A stretch of DNA of 64,000 nucleotides from the NCBI RefSeq assembly GCF_016862095.1, contig NZ_BOMH01000018.1, positions 62,001-126,000 on the forward strand, given 5' to 3'. Source of the DNA: Actinoplanes cyaneus. GTDB taxonomy: Bacteria; Actinomycetota; Actinomycetes; Mycobacteriales; Micromonosporaceae. The position numbers and the translations under genes were made by a program. This document shows positions 18,210 through 27,096 of this stretch, one piece after another. The notes under the pieces are model-generated. The model was not told where the DNA came from. It worked only from the letters and a program-made list of their open reading frames with translations, and made no database searches. Within the stretch, counting starts at the first letter, position 1; every line of letters starts with the position of its first letter.

Positions 18210-18970
18210 GTGGCCTGGCGCTGCGCGCCGAGCGGGTCAGCCTCGGTCACGGCGCCGGGCCCGTGGTGCGCGAGCTCGACTTCGACGTACGCCCGGGAGA
18301 GGTCCTCGCCGTCCTCGGCGCCTCCGGGTGCGGCAAGTCCACCCTGCTCCGCAGCCTCGCCGGTCTCCTGCCCGTGGTCGCCGGCCGGCTGCTCGCCGAC
18401 GGTGAACCGGTCACCGGCCCGTCCCCCGAGCGCGCGCTGATGTTCCAGGACGACGCCCTGCTGCCGTGGCGGACGGTCCGGCGCAACGTGGAGCTGCCGC
18501 TCGCCATCCGCGGCCTCGACCGGGCCGCGCGCCGGGACCGGGCCGGGCTCTGGCTCGACCGGGTCGGCCTGGCCCACCACGCCGACCGGCTGCCCGCCCA
18601 GCTCTCCGGCGGCATGCGGCAGCGCGTCCAGCTCGCCCGCACCCTCGCCGGTGAGCCGCGCGCCGTGCTGATGGACGAGCCGTTCGGCGCTCTGGACGCG
18701 CAGACCCGGGGCGCGATGCAGCGGCTGCTCGCCGACGTGCTGAGCAGCACCGCGGCCACCGTCGTGTTCGTGACCCACGACGTGGACGAGGCGCTGTTCG
18801 TCGCGGACCGGGTCGCCGTCCTGGAGCCGGGCGGGGTGCGCACGCTGGTCGACGTTCCCGAGCCACGGGACCCGGCGACGCGCGGCACCCCGCTGGTCCG
18901 GGCGGCCCGGATGGAGCTTCTCGGAGCGCTGGGCGCGACCGACCCGTACGTAAGGAGCCTGTCTTCATGA
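18206..18970 (+). CDS. ABC transporter ATP-binding protein (SsuB/TauB type)
   Basis: A 254-residue ATPase with Walker A GASGCGKST, the Q-loop region MFQDDALLPWRTVRRNV typical of the SsuB/TauB/NrtD family, signature [13 protein letters not shown], Walker B VLMDEPFGALD and a switch His in VFVTHDVDEALFVADRV. GTG 18206 overlaps the permease stop (GTGA), and its own stop overlaps the flavoprotein start (ATGA). It energises import of the unknown substrate recognised by the NosL-tailed lipoprotein. Confidence 0.9.
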   Translation: MSGLALRAERVSLGHGAGPVVRELDFDVRPGEVLAVLGASGCGKSTLLRSLAGLLPVVAGRLLADGEPVTGPSPERALMFQDDALLPWRTVRRNVELPLAIRGLDRAARRDRAGLWLDRVGLAHHADRLPAQLSGGMRQRVQLARTLAGEPRAVLMDEPFGALDAQTRGAMQRLLADVLSSTAATVVFVTHDVDEALFVADRVAVLEPGGVRTLVDVPEPRDPATRGTPLVRAARMELLGALGATDPYVRSLSS

Positions 18971-21699
18971 TCTTCGAAGAACCCTCGGAGGCCGCGCGCG
19001 AGCTGGAGTGCGACGTCCTCGTGATCGGCGGCGGCACCGCCGGGACGATGGCCGCGCTCTCCGCCGCCGAGCACGGGGCGCGCGTCCTGCTGCTGGAGAA
19101 GGCGCACGTGCGGCACTCGGGCGCGCTGGCGATGGGCATGGACGGCGTGAACAACGCGGTCATCCCGGGCAAGGCGACGCCGGAGGACTACGTCCGCGAG
19201 ATCACCCGGGCCAACGACGGCATCGTCGACCAGCGCACGGTCCACCAGACCGCCACGCGCGGGCACGCCATGGTGCAGCGCCTGGAACGGTACGGCGTCA
19301 AGTTCGAGAAGGACGAGTACGGCGAGTACGCGGTCCGCCAGGTGCACCGCTCGGGCCGCTACGTGCTCCCCATGCCGGAGGGGCGCGACGTCAAGAAGGT
19401 CCTCTACCGGCAGTTACGCCGCCGCGAGATGCGCGAGAAGATCCAGATCGAGAACCGGGTCATGCCGGTACGCGTCCTGACCCGCGACGGGCGCGCGGTC
19501 GGCGCCGCCGGTTTCGACACCCGCAGCGGCGAGTTCGTCACCGTCGCGGCGGGCGCGGTGATCCTGGCGACCGGGGCGTGCGGACGGCTCGGGCTGCCGG
19601 CCAGCGGTTACCTCTACGGCACGTACGAGAATCCGACGAACGCCGGGGACGGGTACGCGATGGCGTACCACGCCGGCGCGGAGCTCTCCGGCATCGAGTG
19701 CTTCCAGATCAACCCGCTGATCAAGGACTACAACGGGCCGGCCTGTGCGTACGTCGCCAACCCGTTCGGCGGTTACCAGGTCAACAACCGGGGCGAGCGG
19801 TTCGTCGACTGCGACTACTGGTCGGGGCAGATGATGGCCGAGGTGGCGCGCGAGCTGGACTCCGACCGCGGGCCGATCTACCTCAAGCTCAGCCACCTGC
19901 CGGACGAGACGATCAGCGCGATCGAGGGGATCCTGCACACGACCGAGCGGCCGTCGCGCGGAACGTTCCACGCCGGGCGCGGGCACGACTACCGCACCCA
20001 TGACGTGGAGATGCACATCTCCGAGATCGGGTTGTGCGGCGGCCATTCGGCGTCCGGGGTGTGGGTGGACGAGAACGGCCGGACGACGGTTCCCGGGTTG
20101 TACGCGGCCGGGGATCTGGCGTGCGTGCCGCACAACTACATGATCGGCGCGTTCGTCTTCGGCGACCTGGCCGGGACGCACGCCGCGGGTCTTGCCGGTG
20201 ACGTCCGGGCGCCGCTGCCGCCCGATCAGGTCGAGGCCGCCCGGGACCTCGTCTACCGGCCGCTGCGCACCCCGGAGGGGCCGCCACAGCAGCAGGTGGA
20301 GTACAAGCTGCGGCGCTTCGTCAACGACTACGTCGCCCCGCCGAAGTCCGCGGCCAAGCTGGAGATCGCGGTCGAGACGTTCCAGCGCATGAGCGGCGAG
20401 ATCGGCGGGATGGGCGCGCGGACCCCGCACGAGCTGATGCGCTGCGCCGAGGTGAGCTTCATCCGCGACTGCGCGGAGATGGCGGCGCGTGCCTCGCTGG
20501 TGCGCACCGAGAGCCGCTGGGGGCTGTACCACGAGCGGGCCGACCACCCCGAGCGCAACGACGAGGAGTGGCTCTACCACCTCAACCTGCGGCGCGGCCC
20601 GGACGGCGAGATGGAGTTCCTCAAACGTCCCGTCGCTGAGTACCTGTTCCCGGTCGACGACTTCCGGCCCCCCGGCGGCCTCGAGGCGGTGCCGGTGCCC
20701 GAGATCCGGCGGTTCGGCGTCACCGCGCAGACCCCCGATGCGGTACGTACGACGGAAAGCTCCGCCGCGCCGGCCGCGAACCGGATCGTCGCGGTTCTCG
20801 CGCTCGCCGAAGCGCCGTCCCCGCTCGCCGCGTTCGCGCCGTTCCTGGACGACCCCGACGCGGGTGTCCGGCGCACCGCCGTGACCACGCTGACCGAGGT
20901 GGCCCCGGCGGGCGTGGCGGACGCGCTGGTGAGTGCCCTGGCTGATCCGGATCGGTCAGTGCGCTCGGCGGCCGGGGCCGGACTGCGAGAACTGGCCGAC
21001 GTGCTGGCCGGGTCGCCGGAGCTGGCGCGGCGACTCCGGGCGGCCTACGGCAGCGGCGACCCGGCTGTCCGGGACGTCGTGGTGGAGCTGCTCCGGGTGA
21101 TCGACCTGGGAACCGCGGCCGATTTCCGCGCCGCCGCGGAGGACGTCGACGTGACGGTCCGCCTGCAGGCGGTCCGCGGCCTGGTCCGCCGCGACGACGT
21201 GCCGGGGCTGGCCGCCGCCGCCCTCGACCCGGCCCGCGAGGTCCGGGTCGCCGCGGCCCACGGCCTCGGCACCACCGCCACCCCGCACGACACCGCCGCC
21301 GTTTCACCCGACACCGCCGGCCGCGCGCGGGATCAACGGGCCGCCGCGTTGGAACGGCTCGCCGGTGACGGCGACGCTCTCGTGCGGGCGGCGGCGCTGA
21401 CCGCGGCCGCCTCGATCGGGTGCCCCGGCTCGCTGACGTCGGTGGCGATCGCCCAGCTCGGCGACCCAGCGTGGCAGGTCCGCGAGGGAGCGGCGAAAGC
21501 CTTGGGAGCGGCCCGGCCGGAGCTGGCGGTCCCGGTCCTGCTCACCGCCGCCAAGGACGCGAACCTGGACGTGCGCCGGGCGGCAGTCCGATCGCTGTCG
21601 GCCTGGCCGGATCGCGACGACGTCCGGGCCGCCCTGCTCGAAGCGGGCGCCGACGTGGACGCCGACGTCCGGGCGTGGGCCCGGCGGGCCCTGGTGTAG
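18967..21699 (+). CDS. FAD-dependent flavoprotein (AprA/FrdA superfamily) with C-terminal HEAT repeats
   Basis: A 910-residue fusion. Residues 1-~590 are a fumarate-reductase/succinate-dehydrogenase/APS-reductase-type flavoprotein: dinucleotide motif VLVIGGGTAGTMAALSAAE, the RHSGALAMGMDGVNN segment, VILATGACG, and the second FAD motif PGLYAAGDLACVPHN. The RxSGAxAxGxxxxN pattern is closer to AprA-type proteins than to SdhA. Residues ~645-910 are a run of about seven HEAT-like repeats (ADPDRSVRSAAG, LDPAREVRVAAAHGLG, GDPAWQVREGAAKALG) that could be a partner-docking scaffold. It is coupled to the transporter genes by an ATGA overlap. It probably works with the ferredoxin; its substrate is unknown. 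Confidence 0.85.
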   Translation: MIFEEPSEAARELECDVLVIGGGTAGTMAALSAAEHGARVLLLEKAHVRHSGALAMGMDGVNNAVIPGKATPEDYVREITRANDGIVDQRTVHQTATRGHAMVQRLERYGVKFEKDEYGEYAVRQVHRSGRYVLPMPEGRDVKKVLYRQLRRREMREKIQIENRVMPVRVLTRDGRAVGAAGFDTRSGEFVTVAAGAVILATGACGRLGLPASGYLYGTYENPTNAGDGYAMAYHAGAELSGIECFQINPLIKDYNGPACAYVANPFGGYQVNNRGERFVDCDYWSGQMMAEVARELDSDRGPIYLKLSHLPDETISAIEGILHTTERPSRGTFHAGRGHDYRTHDVEMHISEIGLCGGHSASGVWVDENGRTTVPGLYAAGDLACVPHNYMIGAFVFGDLAGTHAAGLAGDVRAPLPPDQVEAARDLVYRPLRTPEGPPQQQVEYKLRRFVNDYVAPPKSAAKLEIAVETFQRMSGEIGGMGARTPHELMRCAEVSFIRDCAEMAARASLVRTESRWGLYHERADHPERNDEEWLYHLNLRRGPDGEMEFLKRPVAEYLFPVDDFRPPGGLEAVPVPEIRRFGVTAQTPDAVRTTESSAAPAANRIVAVLALAEAPSPLAAFAPFLDDPDAGVRRTAVTTLTEVAPAGVADALVSALADPDRSVRSAAGAGLRELADVLAGSPELARRLRAAYGSGDPAVRDVVVELLRVIDLGTAADFRAAAEDVDVTVRLQAVRGLVRRDDVPGLAAAALDPAREVRVAAAHGLGTTATPHDTAAVSPDTAGRARDQRAAALERLAGDGDALVRAAALTAAASIGCPGSLTSVAIAQLGDPAWQVREGAAKALGAARPELAVPVLLTAAKDANLDVRRAAVRSLSAWPDRDDVRAALLEAGADVDADVRAWARRALV

Positions 21700-21807
21700 C
21701 GGGACGGCCGGCTCCCGCGGTGCGACCGGGCTTGCCCGGCCACCGTGCGAGCCGGCTGGGACCAGTCGTTTCCGGTGCGGGTCATCGCCGCCGGAGTCAG
21801 CGCCACG

Positions 21808-21895
21808 TGCCGCACGCCGACGCCTGGATCACCTGCTTCACGCCGGCGCCTGGATCACCGCGTGCTTCACGCCGACGCTTCGATCACCGCGTCCC
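21808..21895 (-). repeat. Tandem copies of the 3' end of the DUF5937/ArsR gene
   Basis: About three copies, with 26-29-base offsets, of a unit resembling TTCACGCCGACGCCTGGATC. The innermost copy is the last codons plus stop of the DUF5937/ArsR gene on the minus strand; the outer two are noncoding and diverged. Confidence 0.75.
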
Positions 21896-22838
21896 CGAGC
21901 GGAGTCCGGGAGTAGAGAACCGAGCGCCCCGACCGGGCCCGCGTCACCAGCCCGGCCCGGAGCAGCACCGCGAGATGGTCACCGACCGCCCCCGTGGCCA
22001 GTTCGAGCACCGCCGCCAGGTGGGTCGTGCTGGCCGGCTCGGCGAGAGCCGTCAGCAACTGCGCCCGGCTGCGCCCCAGCAACGCCGCCAGCGCGGACGG
22101 CACCGGCTCCGCGGCGGACTCGAACAGCGCGCCCGCGCCACGAGCGGGGTAGATGATCGCTTTCGGCCACGGATCGTCAGCGAAGACGGCCGTCCCGGGT
22201 CGTACCAGCACCGATGGGACGAGCAGCAGCCCCGCACCGCCCAGCGCGCCGACCGGTCCGCCGTGCGCGGCGAGCTCGATCCCGCCGTCGCGCCAGCGCA
22301 CCTGCGGGCCGAGGCCGGCCAGCGCCGCCGCCCACCCCGCCCGGCCGAGCTCCGCGGCGCGGTGCACGACGTCGCGCTCGCACACCGCCCGCAGCTGCGG
22401 CCACTCCCCCGCGAGCACCTCCGACCAGGCCAGCTCCAGGAAGCCGGCGAGCCGGTCGAGCACGTCGTCGGCGTGCAGGATCGCCGCGACCGCCGCCGGG
22501 ACGTGCCGCCCGGCCAGGTAGAAGTCGATCTCCTCGCGGGCCGCCGCGAGCGGCCAGGACCGTACCGCCGCGAGGTCCTGCTCGATCGTCTGGGTCATCC
22601 CGCGTGGTGGCGGCGTGTAGAAGTTCGCCCCCTGCCGGGCGTTCTTGAGCATCTGGACCGCGGCCAGGCACGGGTCGTGGCGCAGCCGATCGAAACCGGA
22701 CCGGAATCGCGCGAGCCAGGACGACGGCAACCGTGGCGCGGGGATGCTCAGCGCCCGCAGGAGGTTGTGCAGCTCGAAGATCGGCGACACCGCGAACCGC
22801 GTCCGCAGCAGGTCCTCCGCGCCCACCTCGAACCGCAT
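21867..22838 (-). CDS. DUF5937-type protein with ArsR-like C-terminal winged helix
   Basis: A 323-residue protein. The N-terminal ~240 residues resemble the actinobacterial DUF5937 region (RFEVGAEDLLRTRFAVSP at the start). The C-terminus is an ArsR-like winged helix: ALAALLGRSRAQLLTALAEP, THLAAVLELATGAVGDHLAVLLRAGLV and RSGRSVLYSRTPLG. It is probably a repressor, divergent by 70 bases from an MFS exporter gene, a common regulator/efflux arrangement. ATG 22838 is chosen (GTG 22841 directly precedes it); GGGGG lies upstream. Its 3' end is part of a tandem repeat array. Confidence 0.8.
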   Translation of the reverse strand: MRFEVGAEDLLRTRFAVSPIFELHNLLRALSIPAPRLPSSWLARFRSGFDRLRHDPCLAAVQMLKNARQGANFYTPPPRGMTQTIEQDLAAVRSWPLAAAREEIDFYLAGRHVPAAVAAILHADDVLDRLAGFLELAWSEVLAGEWPQLRAVCERDVVHRAAELGRAGWAAALAGLGPQVRWRDGGIELAAHGGPVGALGGAGLLLVPSVLVRPGTAVFADDPWPKAIIYPARGAGALFESAAEPVPSALAALLGRSRAQLLTALAEPASTTHLAAVLELATGAVGDHLAVLLRAGLVTRARSGRSVLYSRTPLGDAVIEASA

Positions 22839-22908
22839 CACGCCCCCGACGTTACGCCCCCTGGCGAATCAGTCGCGTCGCGCCGGCCGCCGCCGACATG
22901 GTGGACCG

Positions 22909-24147
22909 GTGACTGTCATCGACCGGGGCGCGACCTACCGCGAGGTCTTCGCCGAGCCGAGATTCCGGGTGCTGTTCTTCGCCCGCACCGCCGCCATCGC
23001 CGCCGAGTCGCTACGGATCTTCGCCCTGTCCGTGCTCGTCTTCGACCGGACCGGGTCGGCGCTGCTCAGCGCGCTGGCGTTCGCCGCGGGCTTCCTGCCG
23101 CAACTGGTCGGCGGGCTGCTGCTGGGCGCGCTGACCGACCGGATCCGGCCACGGCCGCTGATCGTCGGCGGCTACCTCGCCGGCGGGGCGGCCGCGCTGC
23201 TCGTCGCCGTCGTCGACCTGCCGGTCGCCGCGCAGCTCACGATCATCGCGGTGGTCGCCTGCGGCACGCCGATCTTCTCGGGCGCGGCCGGACGGCTGGT
23301 GTCCGAGGTGCTCAGCGGCGACGCGTACGTCCTGGGCCGCTCCGTCCTCAACATTGCCTCCTCCGGCGCCCAGCTGATCGGCCTGGCCGCCGGTGGCGTG
23401 GCGGTCGCCGCGCTCGGGGCCGGACCGGCGCTGCTGATCGCGGCGGGAGGTCACGTGCTGGCGGCGGTGATCGTACGGCTGGGCCTTCCCGATCTCGAAG
23501 GGGTGCCCGGCGAGAAGGGCTCCGCCGTGCGGGCCAGCGTGACCGGTGCCGGTGAGCTGCTCGGCGACCCGGTGATCCGCCGGTTGTTGCTGGTCCACTG
23601 GCTGCCATCGGCGTGCGTGGCGGGCGCCGAGGCGCTGCTCGTCGCCTACGCCACCGCGCGCGGCTTCCCGTCCGGGTCGGCGGGCGTGCTGATGGCCGCG
23701 CTGCCGGTCGGCATGCTGCTCGGCGACCTGATCGTCGGCCGCTGGGTCCGTCCCGCGGCGCGCGAACGTCTCTCCCGCCCCCTGGTCCTGCTCGCCGGTG
23801 GCCCGCTGATCCTGCTGGTCACCGGCATCCCGGTCGGGGTGACCCTCGCCGTGCTGGTCCTGTCGGGCGCGGGCGCCGCCTACCAACTCGGGCTGCAGCG
23901 CCCCCTGCTGGACGCCACGCCGGAGTCGCGCCGCGGCCAGCTGTTCGCCCTGCTTTCCACCGGCCTGATGACCCTGCAGGGCCTGTCCCCGGTCGGCCTG
24001 GGCGCGATCGCGCAGCTCAGCACCCCGGGCACGGCCGTCGCCCTGGCCGGCGCCGCCACCCTCCTCTGTGTCCTGCTCGTCCCGCGGGCGAGGTCGGAAA
24101 GGCCGGTCAGCGGGGCAGCACCTCCATCGCCACCTCGTCGTGGGTGA
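22909..24147 (+). CDS. MFS transporter
   Basis: A 412-residue polytopic protein with about 12 transmembrane helices of the major facilitator superfamily. The loop after helix 2 reads GALTDRIRPRP, a variant of the family's GxLaDRxGRR motif. It is probably a drug or metabolite exporter controlled by the divergent ArsR-like gene. GTG 22909 is the start in frame; the upstream frame extension overlaps the regulator gene. Its last 41 bases overlap the convergent HIRAN-domain gene. Confidence 0.85.
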   Translation: MTVIDRGATYREVFAEPRFRVLFFARTAAIAAESLRIFALSVLVFDRTGSALLSALAFAAGFLPQLVGGLLLGALTDRIRPRPLIVGGYLAGGAAALLVAVVDLPVAAQLTIIAVVACGTPIFSGAAGRLVSEVLSGDAYVLGRSVLNIASSGAQLIGLAAGGVAVAALGAGPALLIAAGGHVLAAVIVRLGLPDLEGVPGEKGSAVRASVTGAGELLGDPVIRRLLLVHWLPSACVAGAEALLVAYATARGFPSGSAGVLMAALPVGMLLGDLIVGRWVRPAARERLSRPLVLLAGGPLILLVTGIPVGVTLAVLVLSGAGAAYQLGLQRPLLDATPESRRGQLFALLSTGLMTLQGLSPVGLGAIAQLSTPGTAVALAGAATLLCVLLVPRARSERPVSGAAPPSPPRRG

Positions 24148-25627
24148 CCGTCGGCTCCCACCGGCTCAGCACCCGCCGCGCCGGCTCCTCGACGACCGCC
24201 ACGGACCAGTCGTCGCCGGCGAACGCCCGCACGTCGTCCATCCGGGCGAAGAACACGATCGACGTGAACGCCACCTCGTCCCCCTCGGCCCGGCGCAGCA
24301 ACCGGGCGCCACGGAACCCGGGCAGCCTCGCCAGCCGCGGCGCCACCCCGGTCTCGTAGTGCCGCTGGTACTCGTCGGCGACAGCCTTCGGCGCCCACCC
24401 CCGCCAGGTCCGCGCCACCATGCCGGAGGGCTCCGGCAACGAGCGATCCGCATCGGGCGGCGCGTCGATCCACAACTGCCACCCCGCGGGCGGCGGGCCC
24501 CAGGCCGGATCGGGCGTCCACCCCGGGGCCGGCGACCAGCCCAGTGGCGGCGCGGGCCAGTTCGGTGGCGGGTTGAGCCGGGGACCGGCCGGGCGGGGTG
24601 ACGGTTGCGGTGATCTCGCGGCCGGCACGGCAAGGGACTGAGGCAGACCCGATTCGCGTACGTCGTGAGCCCGCCCGTCCGCGGCCACCGCCCCCGCGAT
24701 CACCGGCGCGACCGGGGGCGGGACGTCCAGCGCCGGTGGGACGAAGGGCGCGGTGGTCTGTCCGGCGGGCACCCGCAGCACCGCCGTCTCCGCCGCCGAC
24801 GGCCCCGCCGGCCGGTCCGCCGCACTCGAGTTCCGCACCGCGTGGCGCGCCGCCTCGGGCGGGTCGCTCAGCCAGCTTTCCGGCAGTTCGTGCGCTCTGG
24901 CCGCGTACACGATGACCTCGGTCTTGATGCTGTTGCCCTTGACGATCGCGCGGGCGCAGGCCACCAGACCGCGCTCCGCGAGATGCCGCACGGCGGCCAG
25001 CACCTCGCCGCTCATGCGCGGGCTGAGCTGCCCGATCCGGACACCGTCGATCCGCACCTCCACGACGGCCCGCGCGCTGCGGGCCGGCTGCTCGGTGATC
25101 TCGTGCAGGGTCGCGTGCACCCAGCATTCGCCCTCGGGACGCAGCCAGGCCGCGAGCGCGTCGAGATGGTGGTGCTCACCGGTCACCTGGATCGCCCCGC
25201 CCGGCGGCAGCAGCCGATGCTCCTGCGGGGGCGGCTGGTTCGCCGGGATGATCAGGTGCGGTTCGGCGAGGTCGAGGCGCACCGAACCGGTGAACTCGCC
25301 GGGACCCGCCTCCGAACCCCAGACCCGTGCGCCGACCTGCGGCGTCCACCCGTGCGCGACCAGCGCCGACAGCGCCGGCGCATACCGTTTCGCCGCCTCC
25401 CGCGGCAGGTGACCGACCTGCGCGGAGCCCACCCAGACGCCGACCGCGTCCCGGTCGTGCCGGTTCTGCGGCTCGGGCAGCAGCTGCGCGGCGACAGTGA
25501 GCTCGGTGCCGTCCGGCGGGATGCGCGCGCCGAACAGCGCCCGGATCGCGGCCCGGTAGTGCGACTCACCGGCGACTTCCGCGGCGGCCCAGCCGCGCTG
25601 GCCCCACAGATCGAACGGAACCGTCAT
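24107..25627 (-). CDS. HIRAN-domain protein with proline-rich linker and C-terminal ABM-like domain
   Basis: A 506-residue protein of unusual architecture. Residues ~15-105 look like a HIRAN domain (AGESHYRAAIRALFG, LLPEPQNRHDRDAVGVWVG, VGHLPREAAKRYAPAL). Residues ~145-230 look like a second, weaker HIRAN copy (GEHHHLDALAAWL, VEVRIDGVRIGQLSPRMS). A Pro/Trp-rich linker around 330-385 (PPPNWPAPPLGWSPAPGW) is followed by an antibiotic-biosynthesis-monooxygenase-like domain (EYQRHYETGVAPRLARLPGF, FTSIVFFARMDDVRAFAG). HIRAN domains bind DNA ends in helicases; here no helicase is attached. ATG 25627 is favoured by GGTGG upstream. Confidence 0.7.
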   Translation of the reverse strand: MTVPFDLWGQRGWAAAEVAGESHYRAAIRALFGARIPPDGTELTVAAQLLPEPQNRHDRDAVGVWVGSAQVGHLPREAAKRYAPALSALVAHGWTPQVGARVWGSEAGPGEFTGSVRLDLAEPHLIIPANQPPPQEHRLLPPGGAIQVTGEHHHLDALAAWLRPEGECWVHATLHEITEQPARSARAVVEVRIDGVRIGQLSPRMSGEVLAAVRHLAERGLVACARAIVKGNSIKTEVIVYAARAHELPESWLSDPPEAARHAVRNSSAADRPAGPSAAETAVLRVPAGQTTAPFVPPALDVPPPVAPVIAGAVAADGRAHDVRESGLPQSLAVPAARSPQPSPRPAGPRLNPPPNWPAPPLGWSPAPGWTPDPAWGPPPAGWQLWIDAPPDADRSLPEPSGMVARTWRGWAPKAVADEYQRHYETGVAPRLARLPGFRGARLLRRAEGDEVAFTSIVFFARMDDVRAFAGDDWSVAVVEEPARRVLSRWEPTVTHDEVAMEVLPR

Positions 25628-25817
25628 GCGAGCCACCGTACGATCACTCGTTGATCATCCATACCGACCGATCGGCTGCCTTGCCCCGGGGTCACGCTTC
25701 GATCGACGAGAATCACTCTCAAGGGTGACCACGCCGCGCCTCCCGATGTTGCCGGCCGCTTCTCGACCGCCCGCCACCGAGACTGGGCGGCTACCGAGAC
25801 GCCTGGGAGAATGTACT

Positions 25818-25832
25818 GGCAAAGGCATTGCC
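25818..25832. promoter_or_regulatory. Inverted repeat upstream of the DUF397-motif/LRV gene
   Basis: GGCAA-AGGCA-TTGCC lies immediately before the GAGGAG ribosome-binding site of the LRV-repeat gene. It could be an operator or a hairpin masking initiation. Confidence 0.35.
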
Positions 25833-25843
25833 GAGGAGTTGAA

Positions 25844-26641
25844 GTGACGGACAAGAAGACGTACGCCGAGACGTTCGACCGCAACGCGGTCACCTGGCGC
25901 ACGGGCACCCGCACCAACGGCGGCGGCAACTGCGTCGAGGTCACCGATCGGGTCGCGACACGGCTGGCGGCCGATCCGTCGAAGACGATTCGCCTGGCTG
26001 TTGCCGGTCGTTCGGACCTACCGGGAACGGTACTGATCACTCTCGCCTCCGACGACGACAGGAACGTCCGTGAAGCGGTGGCAACCAATCCGAGAGCACC
26101 GCGAGAAACTCTGCTCCGACTCGTCAGCGATCCTCACCGGCACGTTCGCTGGGCGGTGGCTCACAATCCCGCATGCGACGAACACGTGCAACGCGCCATC
26201 TGCGCATCGCCGGACGAGGACCTCCGGTACCAGCTCATCTATCGCAAAGATCTCGCTCCGGACGTAGCAGCCGCGCTCGCCTCGGACAGTTCCGTGAACG
26301 TCCGCGGGGAATTTGCCATGGAAACCATCGATCCTGCGGCCCTGGCCACCTTGAGCACCGACTCCGTCGCCAAGGTCCGAGCCGGCGCAGCAATGAACAC
26401 CCGCACGACAGCCGAGCAGCGCCGGGTCCTCGCCGGGGACCCGTCAGCCCTGGTCCGGTCCGCGCTCGTGCGCACCGTCACTCTGGAAGAGGAAGACCTC
26501 CAGCGGCTCGTCCGGGATCGATCGGTAGAGGTCCGATGGTGGATGGCTGCCGCGCTCCTCACTCCACCACACATTCGCGACGTCCTGAGAGAGGACCCCG
26601 ACCCATCGGTCCGCCAGCAGGCAGAGGATCCGTCCTACTGA
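25844..26641 (+). CDS. DUF397-like N-terminal motif fused to leucine-rich-variant (LRV) repeats
   Basis: A 265-residue protein. Residues ~14-32 (VTWRTGTRTNGGGNCVEV) match the conserved core of DUF397, a small actinobacterial family usually ~60-80 residues long and encoded beside XRE regulators. The remainder is about eight LRV/HEAT-like repeats of ~24 residues: LAADPSKTIRLAVAGRSDLP, LASDDDRNVREAVATNPRAP, LVSDPHRHVRWAVAHNPACD and so on. The GTG start has GAGGAG five bases upstream. The region is noticeably less GC-rich than its surroundings, a hint of acquisition. Function unknown; the repeats suggest a protein-binding scaffold. Confidence 0.72.
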   Translation: MTDKKTYAETFDRNAVTWRTGTRTNGGGNCVEVTDRVATRLAADPSKTIRLAVAGRSDLPGTVLITLASDDDRNVREAVATNPRAPRETLLRLVSDPHRHVRWAVAHNPACDEHVQRAICASPDEDLRYQLIYRKDLAPDVAAALASDSSVNVRGEFAMETIDPAALATLSTDSVAKVRAGAAMNTRTTAEQRRVLAGDPSALVRSALVRTVTLEEEDLQRLVRDRSVEVRWWMAAALLTPPHIRDVLREDPDPSVRQQAEDPSY

Positions 26642-26754
26642 ACCCTCCCCCGGACGCAACGACAACGCGATGCACGACTCAGTCCCCGGCAAAAACCCGG
26701 CCCTCGACACCCTCAACTGCCGAATTGAGTGCGCCTCCGAAACGGTCGCGCTGG

Positions 26755-27096
26755 TCAGGCGTCGCGGCGCATTGAGGTCAGCGCCCACAGTTCAGTGATC
26801 CGGCCGTCGCGGACGCGGTACATTTCCAGCATCGTCGGCGTCTGGTCCGGTATTCCGTGCACGCTCAACCGCGTCGCGACACCGTCGCCATCGACGATGA
26901 TGTCCTCGACTTCGACGCGGGCTTCGGGAAACGCGTCATGGAGCCGCTCCCAGGACTCGACGATGCTTCGCGGCCCCGTCGTTTTCAGTGGATGACTGTA
27001 GAAATCGTCGGTGAAGATCTCCAGCGCCGCTGCATGGTCGTGATTGTTGAAAGCCGTGTACATGCGCAGCGCCGCCGCACGTGCTTCGCCTGTCAT
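26755..27096 (-). CDS. SnoaL-like/NTF2-fold protein
   Basis: A 113-residue protein of the SnoaL-like polyketide cyclase/NTF2 fold: AALRMYTAFNNHDHAAALEIFTDDF at the start, then a conserved GxxxIxE-type strand (RDGRITELWALTSM) at the end. Members are cyclases, isomerases or ligand binders; the substrate is unknown. The ATG overlaps the stop of the MarR regulator (27093-27096), so it is the second gene of a MarR-led operon. Confidence 0.8.
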   Translation of the reverse strand: MTGEARAAALRMYTAFNNHDHAAALEIFTDDFYSHPLKTTGPRSIVESWERLHDAFPEARVEVEDIIVDGDGVATRLSVHGIPDQTPTMLEMYRVRDGRITELWALTSMRRDA

